Part shown: piece after piece, positions 1-8,825 of the stretch
How the letters are laid out: each line of letters starts with the position of its first letter
Position numbering within the stretch: position 1 is the first letter of the stretch
Assembly: GCF_040050925.1 (NCBI RefSeq)
Contig: NZ_CP157390.1
Span: 744,001 to 808,000 of the forward strand
Reading direction: 5' to 3'
Length of the DNA stretch: 64,000 bases
Origin: Leifsonia sp. NPDC080035
GTDB taxonomy: Bacteria; Actinomycetota; Actinomycetes; Actinomycetales; Microbacteriaceae
Made by a program: the position numbers and the translations under genes
The notes under the pieces: generated by a model
The model's input: only the letters and a program-made list of their open reading frames with translations
Told to the model about the DNA's origin: nothing
Database searches by the model: none

Positions 1-425
1 CAGGCGACGCCATCGGTCGAGACGGCGATCGCGGGCTTCGGGCCGAGCGGCCCGAATGCCACATAGGTCATCACGTGGACGCCGAGGTCGGCGAGCGGAG
101 TGATCCGCGGGTCCTCGACGCCGCCGTGTCCGGTTCCGTGCTCCCACCCGCGCTCGGCCTCCAGCGCGACCTGAAGGCCGTCGACACCGCTCGGCACGCC
201 GTCGGTCAGGACGACCCGGGCCCGGCCGATGCGCGAGACGTTGTGTTCGGCCACCAGCCGGGGGAACAGGTGCACTGTGCCGTCCGGTCCCTGCACGGTC
301 GCGGGGTTGAGCACGCCCTCGACCTGACGGAGGTCGCGCGGATCCGGCTCCATGACGACGCCGGCGCGTTCGAGGACGTAGGGGATGGCGACAGCGGTGC
401 TGCCGGAGCGGAGCGTGGTGGACAA
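1..425 (-). CDS. GH130 family beta-mannoside phosphorylase/hydrolase, 5' part
   Basis: The first 141 codons of a glycoside hydrolase family 130 protein, cut off by the left window edge. GH130 enzymes are five-bladed propellers that phosphorolyse or hydrolyse beta-mannosides, usually in the cytoplasm. Visible here are the NPATV strand near residue 40 and the family motif GGVEDPRI at residues 101-108. I chose a TTG start because AGAGAGG lies just upstream and no ATG or GTG is available before the conserved part. It is the last gene of operon A (solute-binding protein, two permeases, then this enzyme), so the importer probably brings in mannosides. Whether it is a phosphorylase or a hydrolase cannot be decided from this fragment. 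Confidence 0.8.
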   Translation of the reverse strand, partial: MSTTLRSGSTAVAIPYVLERAGVVMEPDPRDLRQVEGVLNPATVQGPDGTVHLFPRLVAEHNVSRIGRARVVLTDGVPSGVDGLQVALEAERGWEHGTGHGGVEDPRITPLADLGVHVMTYVAFGPLGPKPAIAVSTDGVA

Positions 426-463
426 CGGGACCTCTCTTGCGGATGGGTGGTGGAATCGCGCGG

Positions 464-1363
464 CTAACCCTTGACGGCGCCGACGACGCCGTTGACCAGG
501 TAGCGCTGGATGAAGATGTAGCCGACGATCAGCGGGGCGGCGACGATGAAGGTGGCGGCCGCGAGGAGCGGCCACTGGTTGCCGTACGTCCCCTTGAAGG
601 CGTAGAGACCGACGGTGACGGGGAACTTGGTGGGGTCTGCCAGCAGCACGGTCGCGAGGATGATCTCGTTCCAGATCCACACCGCCTGCAGGATGAACAC
701 GGTCACGAGCGCCGGACGCGCCAGCGGCAGGATGAAGGTGAAGAGGTACCGCCAGTAGCCCACGCCGTCCATCGCGGCGGCTTCGTCCAGCTCGCGCGGG
801 ATCGATTTCACGAACCCGCTCAGCAGCAGCGGGCCGACCCCGACGCCGACGCCCACCAGCAGGATGTAGCCGAGCTGCGTGTCGTAGAGGCCGAGCCGCA
901 GCAGCAGCTGGAACTGGGTGATGAGTGCGTTGGGCAGGAACAGCACGAGCACGAACACCACGGACCAGTACTTCGCGCCGCGGACGTAGCCGCGGGCGAC
1001 CGGGAAGGCCAGAACGAGCGTGAGCAACGTCCCGATCGCCGATCCCGCCGCCGTGTAGAGCACGCTGTTGAGGATGTATGCGCCGAAGTCGCCCTTCTCC
1101 CACGCGGTCGCGAAGTTGCCCCACTGCGGGTTCGAGACGATGCCGACGGGGTCGGCGACGAACTCCGCCTGCGATTTCAGGGCGGTGTTGAGCAGGTACA
1201 GCAGCGGGAACAGGAAGACGATCATGAGGATGAGCGCGCAGATGTATGCGCCGATCGGCATGCGCCGGCGCCGGTGCCGTTCCGTCGGACGGCGTGCGCC
1301 GGAATCCCGTGGCAGCGACTGGACCGGGGCGGACGGCGCGGGATCGGTGGTCGTGGTGGTCAC
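464..1363 (-). CDS. ABC sugar transporter permease, MalG type (operon A)
   Basis: A 299-residue inner-membrane permease of a carbohydrate ABC importer. A basic N-terminal tail is followed by six predicted membrane segments, and the cytoplasmic EAA loop that docks the ATPase reads ELDEAAAMDG. The GTG start overlaps the upstream permease stop by 4 nt (GTGA), so the two are translationally coupled. The C-terminus ends in the VGAVKG-type tail common in MalG-like subunits. The partners are the MalF-like permease and the lipoprotein at 2333-3661; no ATPase gene is nearby. Confidence 0.9.
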   Translation of the reverse strand: MTTTTTDPAPSAPVQSLPRDSGARRPTERHRRRRMPIGAYICALILMIVFLFPLLYLLNTALKSQAEFVADPVGIVSNPQWGNFATAWEKGDFGAYILNSVLYTAAGSAIGTLLTLVLAFPVARGYVRGAKYWSVVFVLVLFLPNALITQFQLLLRLGLYDTQLGYILLVGVGVGVGPLLLSGFVKSIPRELDEAAAMDGVGYWRYLFTFILPLARPALVTVFILQAVWIWNEIILATVLLADPTKFPVTVGLYAFKGTYGNQWPLLAAATFIVAAPLIVGYIFIQRYLVNGVVGAVKG

Positions 1364-2271
1364 AGCTTTGCCTCTCGCCTGCGGAGGATGGTCAGGGCGA
1401 GGATCGAGACGATGGCAACCAGCACGAACTGGACCATCGAGACCGCCGCGGCGTAGCCCTGGGACTGCGACAGCGTCGTGCCGGACGCGCCGCCGAACCC
1501 TTGCACGTAGACGAGCAGGGAGAGCACCTGGGTGGAGCGGTTGTTGGGGCCGCTCAGGACGTAGATGAGCTGGTAGCTCTGCAGCGCGTTGACGATGCCG
1601 AGCAGGACGTTGGCCGTGATCGATGGCGCCAACAGCGGGACCGTCACGCTGCGGAAGCGCTGCCACCCGCTGGCCCCGTCGATCTCCGCCGCTTCGTACA
1701 GCTCTTCCGGCACCGCCTGGAGGCCGGAGAGGAAGATGATGACCGAGACGCCGAGCACCATCCACACCTGGACGAGGATCACGAGGGTCAGCGCGAGGCG
1801 CGGGTCGCCGAAGAATGCCGAGTGGCCACCGAAGAGCCCGAGGACGGACGCCGCCGGACCGCCGCTGACGTTGAAGACGAGCGACCAGATCAGGCCCGTG
1901 ACGGTCACGCCGAGGATCGTGGGCATGAAGACGACCGCACGGTAGAAGTCGCGGCCACGGAGCCGGCGGTTGAGGAGCACGGCGACAGCGAGCGCGACCA
2001 CGATCTGCACCACCGTGCTGACCAGGGCGAAGATGATCGTGTTGCGCAGGGCGTTCGCGCTGTCCGCCCACTTGGCGGGCGAGAAGAAGTCGACGTAGTT
2101 CTGCAGGCCGACGAAGTTGATCGGAAGGCCGGGCAGTCCGCGCAGGTCGGTGAACGACGCGATCAGGACGCCGACGGCCGGTACGAATCCGAAGACGCCG
2201 AGGAGCAGCATCCCGAGCCCGAAGGTCAGCCGGACGGGGGTGCGGCGGGGGAAGGGGAACGATTCAGTCAT
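1360..2271 (-). CDS. ABC sugar transporter permease, MalF type (operon A)
   Basis: A 303-residue permease with six predicted membrane helices and the EAA motif ELYEAAEIDGASGW in the last third. I chose the ATG beginning MTESFPFPRR over a longer upstream reading because GAGAGAAAC sits just before it and membrane helix 1 follows within 25 residues. Its stop overlaps the MalG-like start. It forms a heterodimeric channel with the downstream permease. The substrate is inferred to be a mannoside from the GH130 gene in the same operon. Confidence 0.9.
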   Translation of the reverse strand: MTESFPFPRRTPVRLTFGLGMLLLGVFGFVPAVGVLIASFTDLRGLPGLPINFVGLQNYVDFFSPAKWADSANALRNTIIFALVSTVVQIVVALAVAVLLNRRLRGRDFYRAVVFMPTILGVTVTGLIWSLVFNVSGGPAASVLGLFGGHSAFFGDPRLALTLVILVQVWMVLGVSVIIFLSGLQAVPEELYEAAEIDGASGWQRFRSVTVPLLAPSITANVLLGIVNALQSYQLIYVLSGPNNRSTQVLSLLVYVQGFGGASGTTLSQSQGYAAAVSMVQFVLVAIVSILALTILRRREAKL

Positions 2272-2332
2272 GTTTCTCTCGACTCCCGGGAGGGCGGCCC
2301 GCGTCACGCGCGGACCACCCTGCCCGACAGTG

Positions 2333-3661
2333 TCAGCCGGCCGCCGACCAGGCCTTCTGAGCGGCCTGGGCGGCCTGCTCCGGGGTGGCGGAACCGAGCG
2401 GGGTGAGTGCCGGGTAGTTGAACGGGAAGACGGCGTCCTGGCCCGCCTTGTTGTTCGCGAACCAGACCTGGTCCCACGCGGGCTCGTACGACTTGGTGTA
2501 CTGCCCGATGGACTGCAGGAACGCGCTGGTGGAGATGTCGGGCTGCGCCGACGAGAACCCCGACTTCTGCAGGAACAGCTCGTAGTTCTTCTTGTCCGAG
2601 AAGAACTTCAGCCACGCGAGGGCCGCGGTCTTGTTCTTCGCCGAGGTCGGAACGGCCAGCTGCAGCTCGGTCTTCCCGTTCAGCAGCGCGTTGTCGGCCG
2701 CGTCATCGGAGCCGGGGAAGGGGAAGTAGCCGTAGTCGAACTTCTTCGCGACGGCTGCGTCGATGGTGGGCTGGTCCCAGGTGCCGTCGACGGTCATGGC
2801 GAAGTCGCCCGCCGCGAATCCGGACGGGATCGACGTGTAGTCGGCGCCCGCCGCTCCCTCCTGCGAGTTCTGCAGCACGTACTCCGTCTGCTGCAGGACC
2901 TTGACCTCGGTCGGGTCGGTGAGCTTGGCTTTGTCGGTCCACAGCTCCTTCGCCAGCTGCTGCTTGTCGGCGACCGACGGGTACAGCGACGCGACGGAGG
3001 CGAGCATCGGCAGGCCGGCCGGCCAGCTGTCCTTCCCGCCCAGGCCGAACGGGGTGATCCCCTTGGCCTTGAGCGCGTCGACGACCGCGGTGAACTCGCT
3101 CCAGGTAGTGGGGATCTTCAGGCCGTTGTCGGCGAAGATCTTCTTGTTGTAGAACACTCCGGTGTAGTAGCTCACACCGGTCGGCACCGCGTACTGCTTG
3201 CCGTCGATGGCCTGCGCGTCGAGCAGGGTCGGTGTGAACTGCTTCAGGAACGACTCCCCGCTCAGGTCCACCAGGCCGCCGGCCTTCGCCAGTCGGGCGT
3301 CGTCGGTGGCCGCGTCCTTCGCGTACGACGGCGTCTCCATCAGGCCCTTGACCACGAACAGGTCGAGGTTGCCGGCGGTGAGGCGCGAGGACTTGGTCGC
3401 GGGGTAGTTGTCGTTCGAGACGGTGGAGAAGACCACGTCGACCTTCGGGTACTGCTTCTCGAACGCGTCGTTGATCGCCCGGAAGCCGGCGTCCGTCGCG
3501 TCGCTGCTCGAGACCAGCAGCTGCAGCTTCCCGCTGGGCTCGCCGTCGCCGGTTCCGCCCCCGCCGCCGGAGCAGGCGGCAAGGGCGCCGATCGTGGCGG
3601 CGGCGACCGCGCCGGCGATCAGCCGCCGACCCAGGGTGCCGCGCAACCTCTTCGTTGCCAT
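2333..3661 (-). CDS. ABC sugar transporter solute-binding lipoprotein (operon A)
   Basis: A 442-residue family 1 extracellular solute-binding protein. A basic start and hydrophobic segment end in a lipobox (LAAC, Cys30), followed by a glycine-rich linker and the periplasmic-binding-protein fold. It captures sugar outside the membrane and delivers it to the two downstream permeases. The ATG is preceded by GAGGAGA at good spacing. It is the first gene of operon A, and its promoter region holds a perfect LacI-type palindrome at 3728-3741. Confidence 0.9.
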   Translation of the reverse strand: MATKRLRGTLGRRLIAGAVAAATIGALAACSGGGGGTGDGEPSGKLQLLVSSSDATDAGFRAINDAFEKQYPKVDVVFSTVSNDNYPATKSSRLTAGNLDLFVVKGLMETPSYAKDAATDDARLAKAGGLVDLSGESFLKQFTPTLLDAQAIDGKQYAVPTGVSYYTGVFYNKKIFADNGLKIPTTWSEFTAVVDALKAKGITPFGLGGKDSWPAGLPMLASVASLYPSVADKQQLAKELWTDKAKLTDPTEVKVLQQTEYVLQNSQEGAAGADYTSIPSGFAAGDFAMTVDGTWDQPTIDAAVAKKFDYGYFPFPGSDDAADNALLNGKTELQLAVPTSAKNKTAALAWLKFFSDKKNYELFLQKSGFSSAQPDISTSAFLQSIGQYTKSYEPAWDQVWFANNKAGQDAVFPFNYPALTPLGSATPEQAAQAAQKAWSAAG

Positions 3662-3727
3662 GTGGTGTCTCCTCGTCGAGTAACTGGAATGCGGGTATCG
3701 GGATGATGTCTCTTACCGAAGCGTTTA

Positions 3728-3741
3728 CCGAAACGTTTCGG
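3728..3741. promoter_or_regulatory. LacI-type operator of operon A
   Basis: A perfect 14-bp palindrome, CCGAAACGTTTCGG, with the central CG typical of LacI/CcpA-family operators. It lies 66 bp upstream of the solute-binding protein start and just downstream of the LacI-family gene at 3785-4810. A partial match (ACCGAAGCGTTTA) lies next to it on the left. It is probably bound by the adjacent regulator. Confidence 0.75.
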
Positions 3742-3784
3742 TTCGGCCATGATGGCACGCACGAGCGACTTCACGCAACCAGCG

Positions 3785-4810
3785 TTATCGGGCGGCTCGG
3801 ACGCGCGAGGTGGAGCCGCGGACCACGAGTGCGGCATCGGGGACGCGAACGTCGTCGACAGCTCCGTTGTCGATGAGGTCGATGAGCATGTTCCCGGCTT
3901 CTCGCCCGAGCTCCCGGGGATTCGTGTGGACCGTGGTCAGACGCGGTCGCACGTATGTCCCGAGCCGGATGTCGTCGAAGCCCGCCACGGACAATTCTGT
4001 GGGCACGTCGACGCCGAGGTGCTGTGCCTGGGCGATCAGCCCGATCGCGGAGAGGTCGTTTGCGCACATCACCGCTGTCGGGGGGTCGGCGAGTTCGAGC
4101 AAGGCGTTGGCAGCCGACGCCCCGCCGAGGTAGGTGAAGTCTCCGGGGACGACGGGTCCCGGCCGCAACCCGAGGTCATCGAGCGCAGCACGCCAGGCCT
4201 GCTCCCGCTGCACGGAGTGCCACATGTCCGGCCGTCCGCTCACGTACGCGATAGTGCGATGGCCGAGCTCGACGAGGTGCCTGAGTGTCGCCGCGATCCC
4301 GGATTCCGGCGCTTGCCGCACCGCCGAGAACGGAAAGGGCGCGCCGGGGTTGATCGCGACCGCGGGAAGCTCCAGTCTCCGCAGGAGCGGGATGCGCGGG
4401 TCGTCGACTTCGATGTCGTTGATGAACACGCCGTCGACGCGGCGCCCGGCGGCGAGCTTCTCGTAGCGCTGCAGAACTTCGTCGGTCTCCGCGCTGATCT
4501 GGAGGACGAGCGCGTAGCCGCGCGGATCGATCGCGTCCTCGATTCCGCCGATGAACCCGCCGAAGAACGGGTCGAGTTCCAGCACGTCGGGATCCCTGTG
4601 CAGAACGAGCCCGACGGTGAACGCCCGCCGCCCCGAGAGGCTCTTCCCCCGAAGGGAGGGAACGAAACCGAGCTCGGAGGCGACCTGGATGATGCGGGCA
4701 CGCGTTGCGTCCGACACTCCCGGCCGTCCATTGAGCGCGCTCGACACGGAGCTGATCGCGACCCCGGCCTTGTTGGCGACGTCGATGATGGTCACCCGTG
4801 GGTCAGCCAC
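3785..4810 (-). CDS. LacI-family transcriptional regulator (operon A)
   Basis: A 341-residue LacI/GalR repressor. Its N-terminal helix-turn-helix reads VTIIDVANKAGVAISSVSSA at about residues 6-25, followed by the hinge region and a periplasmic-binding-protein-like effector domain ending in the LTTVHTNPRELG-type dimer segment. The GTG start follows GGGAGGCGAGG; longer upstream readings have no conserved sequence. It lies directly upstream of operon A on the same strand, with the palindrome at 3728-3741 between them, so it probably senses the imported sugar. Confidence 0.9.
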   Translation of the reverse strand: MADPRVTIIDVANKAGVAISSVSSALNGRPGVSDATRARIIQVASELGFVPSLRGKSLSGRRAFTVGLVLHRDPDVLELDPFFGGFIGGIEDAIDPRGYALVLQISAETDEVLQRYEKLAAGRRVDGVFINDIEVDDPRIPLLRRLELPAVAINPGAPFPFSAVRQAPESGIAATLRHLVELGHRTIAYVSGRPDMWHSVQREQAWRAALDDLGLRPGPVVPGDFTYLGGASAANALLELADPPTAVMCANDLSAIGLIAQAQHLGVDVPTELSVAGFDDIRLGTYVRPRLTTVHTNPRELGREAGNMLIDLIDNGAVDDVRVPDAALVVRGSTSRVRAAR

Positions 4811-4981
4811 CGCAACACCTCGCCTCCCGCTCTCCCCCGAGCGACGGCAATCATATGCCGAAAACGCAAGCAGCCGCGTGGATGGGGTCGCCGCGCAACC
4901 GGTCCCGGCATGGAGCACGATCGGTCGCGGCGATCCGACGGCCCGACGATCCCGTCGCACCGGTCCACCGCCCCTGATAGG

Positions 4982-5019
4982 GAAAGGCGAGGCCGGCGCA
5001 ACACCGGCCCCGCCCTTTC
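4982..5019 (-). terminator. Probable terminator after the GH91/FnIII region
   Basis: An inverted repeat with the core GGCCGG/CCGGCC, extended by AAAGGCG and CGCCCTTT with one mismatch, starting a few bases after the stop at 5026. The T-tract on the minus strand is weak. It would end transcripts from operon B before the LacI gene at 3785-4810. Confidence 0.45.
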
Positions 5020-5025
5020 GCCCTC

Positions 5026-5904
5026 TTACTTGGTGACAGTGACCGTCATCGTCTTACTGCTGGTGGTGCCGGCGGCGTTGGTGAAGTCGACCCGGTACAC
5101 GTACGTGCCCGTGTCCTTCCCCTCCACCTTCAACGTCGCGGTCTGCGCGTTCGGGGTGCTCGCGGTGAGCGTCCCCTGCCCGACCGCCGCCCCGTTCTCG
5201 TAGAACGTGTACGACGTCGCGTTGGTGCCCCACCACAGGTTCGCAGTGACGGTATAGGTGCCGCCGCCGCTCCGGTTGTCGTTGCTGAGCACGGGGGTGC
5301 CGGGGTCGACGTCCGTGACCTTCACGGTGGTGCTGGATGTCGCGGTCGCGCCTGAGGCGTTCACGAGCTCGCCGGTGTAGACGTAGCTGCCGTTCGGCTT
5401 TCCGTGCACCGCGATGGACGCGCTCTGCGCCCCGACCCCGCCGAACGTGAGCTGCTTGGTCGCGATCAGCGTTCCGTTCTCGTAGAGACGGTAGATCGAT
5501 CCCTCCTGGCCCCACCACAGGTTCATCACGACGTTGTAGTCGCCGTCCCCCAGGCCGGTGTCCCACCCGTTGTCGTTCGAGAGCACCGCCTGGCCGGGTT
5601 TCGCGGTCGAGCCGTCCGGCACGACGACGGGGCTGCTCCAGTCGGACCTCGCGCTCTCACCCGCGGCATTCACCGCCGAGACCGCGAATCGTGCGGTGTC
5701 GCCCGGCCACACTCCCGTGATCGAGGCGGTGGTGGCGTCGCCGCCGACCGTCGCGACCGGATCGGCGACACCGTCACGGTAGACGCGGTAGCCGGTGATC
5801 GGAGTGCCGCCGTCGTCCGCCGCGGCCGTCCAGTTCACGGTCACCGCGGACGCCGTGGCGCCGGCAGCCAGATAGGACGGCGCCTCCTCGAAGCAGGCGC
5901 CGCC
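5026..5904 (-). pseudogene. FnIII plus two Ig-like repeats, out-of-frame fragment downstream of GH91
   Basis: An open frame with no start codon of its own. It begins right after the stop of the GH91 gene at 5909-7246 but in a different reading frame. It encodes one fibronectin type III domain (about 85 residues, with VNWTAAADDGG and GYRVYRDG). Two Ig-like repeats of about 95 residues follow, resembling the chitinase-A N-terminal type, with the markers VLSNDN and NLWWG in both. Such modules normally sit at the C-terminus of secreted polysaccharide-degrading enzymes. The only ATG in frame lies inside the GH91 gene. It could be a frameshifted C-terminal tail of that GH91, or a leftover of another exported enzyme. 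Confidence 0.65.
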
Positions 5905-5908
5905 TTGG

Positions 5909-7246
5909 TCAACCGATCGTGGGCGTGGGCCGGAATGCGTTGGCCGCTGCATCCAGTGCGATCTGGGCGGCGGTACCGGAATCGAGAATGGTGTTGGAGG
6001 TGGAGGTTGGCTCGACGAGGACGGTGAACACGTCCAGGGTTTGGCTTTCTGCTGTGGCGAGCAGCGCGTCCACCTGGGCATCGAACGCCGATTCTCCCGA
6101 AGTAGCGCGAACATCCAACGCGACCACGTGGTTGCTCGCGAGGTAGTTCCCACCACCCTCCACGAGCCTGACAATCACCGGGGTTGCTCCCTCCGGACGC
6201 AGCTTCAGCGAGTCGACGACCTCGGAAAAGTGGTTTCCGATGACCGAGTTGTTGCTGCCTTCGATCAGCAGCAGCCCGAACACGTCGTCCCGTCCGTTAT
6301 CCACATGGAGGAACGGCGCCCACGGTTCTCGATCGCGCAGCAGATGGTTGGAGGCGATGAGGTTCTCGGATGCGTTCGCTTCCAGGATCACCATTCCCGG
6401 ATAGAACGAGTGGAGGCGGTTGTTCGTCACGCTGGACCGGGTGACGCTCTTGAGGTGAACGCTGCTGCGCCCACGCGGGAACACGTTGTTCGCCGTGACC
6501 AGCAGGCCGCCGTGGTTCTCTGCGTAGATCGAGTAACCCTTGGGCCCTGCGCCGATCAGGTTGTCGGTCACCTTCGACGCTTGGCCCCAACCGCGTAGCT
6601 CGATGCAGTTGCCGCTTTCGGCAATGAAGTTGTCATGGATGGAAAGCGCGTCGGCGTTGTAGATCGTGAGCGCGTGCTCGAGGTACACGAATCCCATGCC
6701 GTTGAATCGGAAGGAGTCGTTCGCGCTGGCGACGTAGACGCCGGTCTTGCCGTTGACGTAGGTGTTCTCGGGGTGCAGGTCGGAGCCGTCGGCAACGAAA
6801 TGGAGCCCGTCGATGCAGAAGTTCGAGAACTCCACGGAGCTGATCCGCGGGCTCCCTGTTCTCTTCACCAGGAATGCGGCTCCTGCGGACTGTTCTTCCC
6901 CGCTGCCCGCCGCGATATCGACGATGATGCGGCTACCGCCGGGCCACAGCTCGTGAAGATCCGGCCATTCCTCTTCCGGGACGTTGAACCGGATGCTCGA
7001 GGAGGTGAAGCCGTGTCCCGACCCTTCGATCCGAAGAAAGCTGACGTCGATCAGCACCTGCGTGCGGAGGCGGTAGTCCCCCGGCGGGATGTAGATCACT
7101 GCGCCCGGCTTGCCGCCGTCTCGCACCGCGGAGGCGGCCTGGCGCCGTTTCACGTCGGCGATGATGCTGTTGATCACTTCACCGATATCTTCGGCAGCGT
7201 TGCCGACAGGCCAGGCGGTCACATCGTAACGGGTGGTGCTTGACAT
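5909..7246 (-). CDS. GH91 inulin fructotransferase / difructose-anhydride hydrolase family protein (copy a)
   Basis: A 445-residue right-handed beta-helix protein of family GH91. The family holds inulin fructotransferases, which cut fructose disaccharides from inulin as cyclic difructose anhydrides, and the related DFA III hydrolases. Family blocks visible are GEVINSIIADVKRRQ, GAVIYIPPGDY, IDVSFLRIEGSGHGF, the NFCIDG strand and ANDSFRFNGMGFVYLEHA. The two acidic residues that are catalytic in known GH91 enzymes are conserved 11 residues apart (D199 and E210, in NAD...NFIAES). The ATG follows GGAAGG. There is no signal peptide, so it should act in the cytoplasm. Copy b lies 74 bp upstream. Transferase and hydrolase activity cannot be told apart by eye. 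Confidence 0.85.
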   Translation of the reverse strand: MSSTTRYDVTAWPVGNAAEDIGEVINSIIADVKRRQAASAVRDGGKPGAVIYIPPGDYRLRTQVLIDVSFLRIEGSGHGFTSSSIRFNVPEEEWPDLHELWPGGSRIIVDIAAGSGEEQSAGAAFLVKRTGSPRISSVEFSNFCIDGLHFVADGSDLHPENTYVNGKTGVYVASANDSFRFNGMGFVYLEHALTIYNADALSIHDNFIAESGNCIELRGWGQASKVTDNLIGAGPKGYSIYAENHGGLLVTANNVFPRGRSSVHLKSVTRSSVTNNRLHSFYPGMVILEANASENLIASNHLLRDREPWAPFLHVDNGRDDVFGLLLIEGSNNSVIGNHFSEVVDSLKLRPEGATPVIVRLVEGGGNYLASNHVVALDVRATSGESAFDAQVDALLATAESQTLDVFTVLVEPTSTSNTILDSGTAAQIALDAAANAFRPTPTIG

Positions 7247-7320
7247 GGGTCCTTCCAATGGTGTATGGCTGGTCCGAGCTCGGGGCGCGAGGCGATTGTC
7301 GCGCCTCGCACCCCCGGAGG

Positions 7321-8523
7321 TCACGGAGTAGGACGGAATCCGTAACTTGTCGAGTTCGCGCGCAGTTGCGCCTCCGTTCCGCTGTCGAACACATGGGAGT
7401 TGGTGGTTCCCGCGTCGAGGACGACGGTGTGCACACTGAGGTTGGAGATGATGTGGTTGGCGCCGATGTAGTTCTGGTCGCCATTCCTGATTCGGAAAAT
7501 GGCGGCCGTTCCACCTGCCGGCTTGACCTGCTCCGGCGGGATGATCAGCGTCACATGGTTGGCAGTGATCGTGTTCCCGTCGCCGTTCACCTGGACGACG
7601 CCGAAGTCGTCGTCCAGCCCGTTGCCGACGCCGATGAACGGGCCATAGGTCTCCACCTGGCGCTCGAACATGTTCGAACTGATGAGGTTCTCTTTGCAGT
7701 TGCCCTCCAACGTGATGCTGCCCGGATAGAACGACTGGAGGCGGTTGGCCGAAATGTTCGACCGGAACGAGTTCTTCAGGTGCACCGAGTCGATGCCTCG
7801 AGGAAAGATGTTGTTCCCGGTGATGAGCAACCCATTGCTGTTCTCGGCGAAGATCGAGAACCCCACGGGACCGGCGCCCAGATGATTGTTCTCGATCTTG
7901 CTGGCCTGGCTGCCGCCCATGATGAACACGCATGTGCCGCATTCGGCGATGAAGTTGCCCGATACGTCGAGCGCGTCCGGCCCTTGGATCAGGAGGGCCT
8001 GCTCGAGGTAGACCATGCCCATACCGCGGACACGGACGGAGTCGTTGTCGGTTGCGAACCGGATCCCGACCTTGCCGTTGCGATAGGAGTTCTGGTTGCT
8101 CCCGAACGAGACGCCGTCCAGGCAGAAGTTCTCGAAGGCGATGGCGCTCAGCCGCGGATTGCCGTTGCGGGCGACGAGGAACGCTTCGGCGTTGCCGTCG
8201 GTGTTCTCGACCCTGATGTGGCTCCCGCCGGGGTTCAGTTCCTTCCAGCCGGTGGTGTCGGAGTTGTAGCGGATGGAGAGGGAGGTGAATCCGTGTCCTG
8301 AACCGCGGATGGTGAGGAAGCTGACGTCGACCACCACCCGCGTCTTCAACGAGTAGGTGCCGGGCGGAACGTAGATCACTGCTCCGGGCTTGTCGGCCGG
8401 GTTGGTCTGGCGCCGTTTGATGTCCGCGATGATGCTGTTGATGACGGCGCCGATGTCGTAGTGCGGGTCGACCGGCTTGCCGGGAGTTTTCCAGTCAGTG
8501 ACGTCGTAGACGTTGGATTCCAT
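7321..8523 (-). CDS. GH91 inulin fructotransferase / difructose-anhydride hydrolase family protein (copy b)
   Basis: A 400-residue GH91 beta-helix protein. Its blocks include YDIGAVINSIIADIKRRQ, GAVIYVPPGTYSLKTRV, IRGSGHGF and ENFCLDGV, and the catalytic acidic pair is D183 (QGPD) and E194 (NFIAEC). It ends in the SYGFRPTP tail typical of the family. The ATG has its own ribosome site (AGGAA) and the mature-like sequence begins at once (MESNVYDVTDW), so no signal peptide is attached. A separate Tat-type signal ORF ends 34 bp upstream. It is clearly paralogous to copy a but divergent in loops, so the pair may split synthesis and hydrolysis, or prefer different anhydrides. Confidence 0.88.
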   Translation of the reverse strand: MESNVYDVTDWKTPGKPVDPHYDIGAVINSIIADIKRRQTNPADKPGAVIYVPPGTYSLKTRVVVDVSFLTIRGSGHGFTSLSIRYNSDTTGWKELNPGGSHIRVENTDGNAEAFLVARNGNPRLSAIAFENFCLDGVSFGSNQNSYRNGKVGIRFATDNDSVRVRGMGMVYLEQALLIQGPDALDVSGNFIAECGTCVFIMGGSQASKIENNHLGAGPVGFSIFAENSNGLLITGNNIFPRGIDSVHLKNSFRSNISANRLQSFYPGSITLEGNCKENLISSNMFERQVETYGPFIGVGNGLDDDFGVVQVNGDGNTITANHVTLIIPPEQVKPAGGTAAIFRIRNGDQNYIGANHIISNLSVHTVVLDAGTTNSHVFDSGTEAQLRANSTSYGFRPTP

Positions 8524-8557
8524 CAGAATTCCTTTCTTTGCTCATGCAACTTCGCTG

Positions 8558-8728
8558 TTACAGAAGGCCGACCGGGACTCGGCGAGGAGAAGGCTGCTTC
8601 TCCTGCGTGGGTGGCGGCGCGTCAGCGGCCGCGGGCTTGGTGCTGATGAAGGTGAGCGTTGCTATCGCTGCAGCAGTGGCGGCGGTCTGAACGACCGCGC
8701 GGCGACTGGGCTGCATCTTCTCCGACAT
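8558..8728 (-). CDS. Free-standing Tat signal peptide ORF upstream of GH91 copy b
   Basis: A 56-codon ORF reading MSEKMQPSRRAVVQTAA..., with a twin-arginine motif (SRRAVV, residues 8-13), a hydrophobic core of about 17 residues and an Ala-X-Ala type cleavage region (PAAAD, near residue 36). A short proline-rich tail then ends at TAA. It has a plausible ribosome site (AAAGGGG) and lies 34 bp upstream of GH91 copy b in a different frame, with a further in-frame stop before that start. It looks like the export signal of an ancestral GH91 precursor that has become detached. Alternatives are a functional leader ORF coupling translation, or an assembly frameshift. Confidence 0.6.
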   Translation of the reverse strand: MSEKMQPSRRAVVQTAATAAAIATLTFISTKPAAADAPPPTQEKQPSPRRVPVGLL

Positions 8729-8741
8729 TGGAGGCCCCTTT

Positions 8742-8764
8742 CGTTTGGCAAATCGTTTTGGCGC
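8742..8764. promoter_or_regulatory. Putative LacI-type operator before the GH91 genes
   Basis: The sequence CGTTTGGCAAATCGTTTTGGC carries the TTTGGCAAA core also found inside the long palindrome upstream of operon B at 14942-14974. It lies 14 bp upstream of the Tat-leader ORF. The shared core suggests that the regulator encoded at 10733-11779 controls both promoters. Confidence 0.5.
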
Positions 8765-8825
8765 TTCGCGGGCGGCTTAGCGTAGCGAGGAGTTCGTCCG
8801 GGTGGAAGAGCCGGGATGCGTTTCT

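Noticed and set aside
5026..6174. A 382-residue FnIII protein starting inside the GH91 gene
   Set aside because: Its first 90 codons are antiphase to conserved GH91 sequence, have low-complexity composition and lack a ribosome site; only the part after 5904 carries domains.
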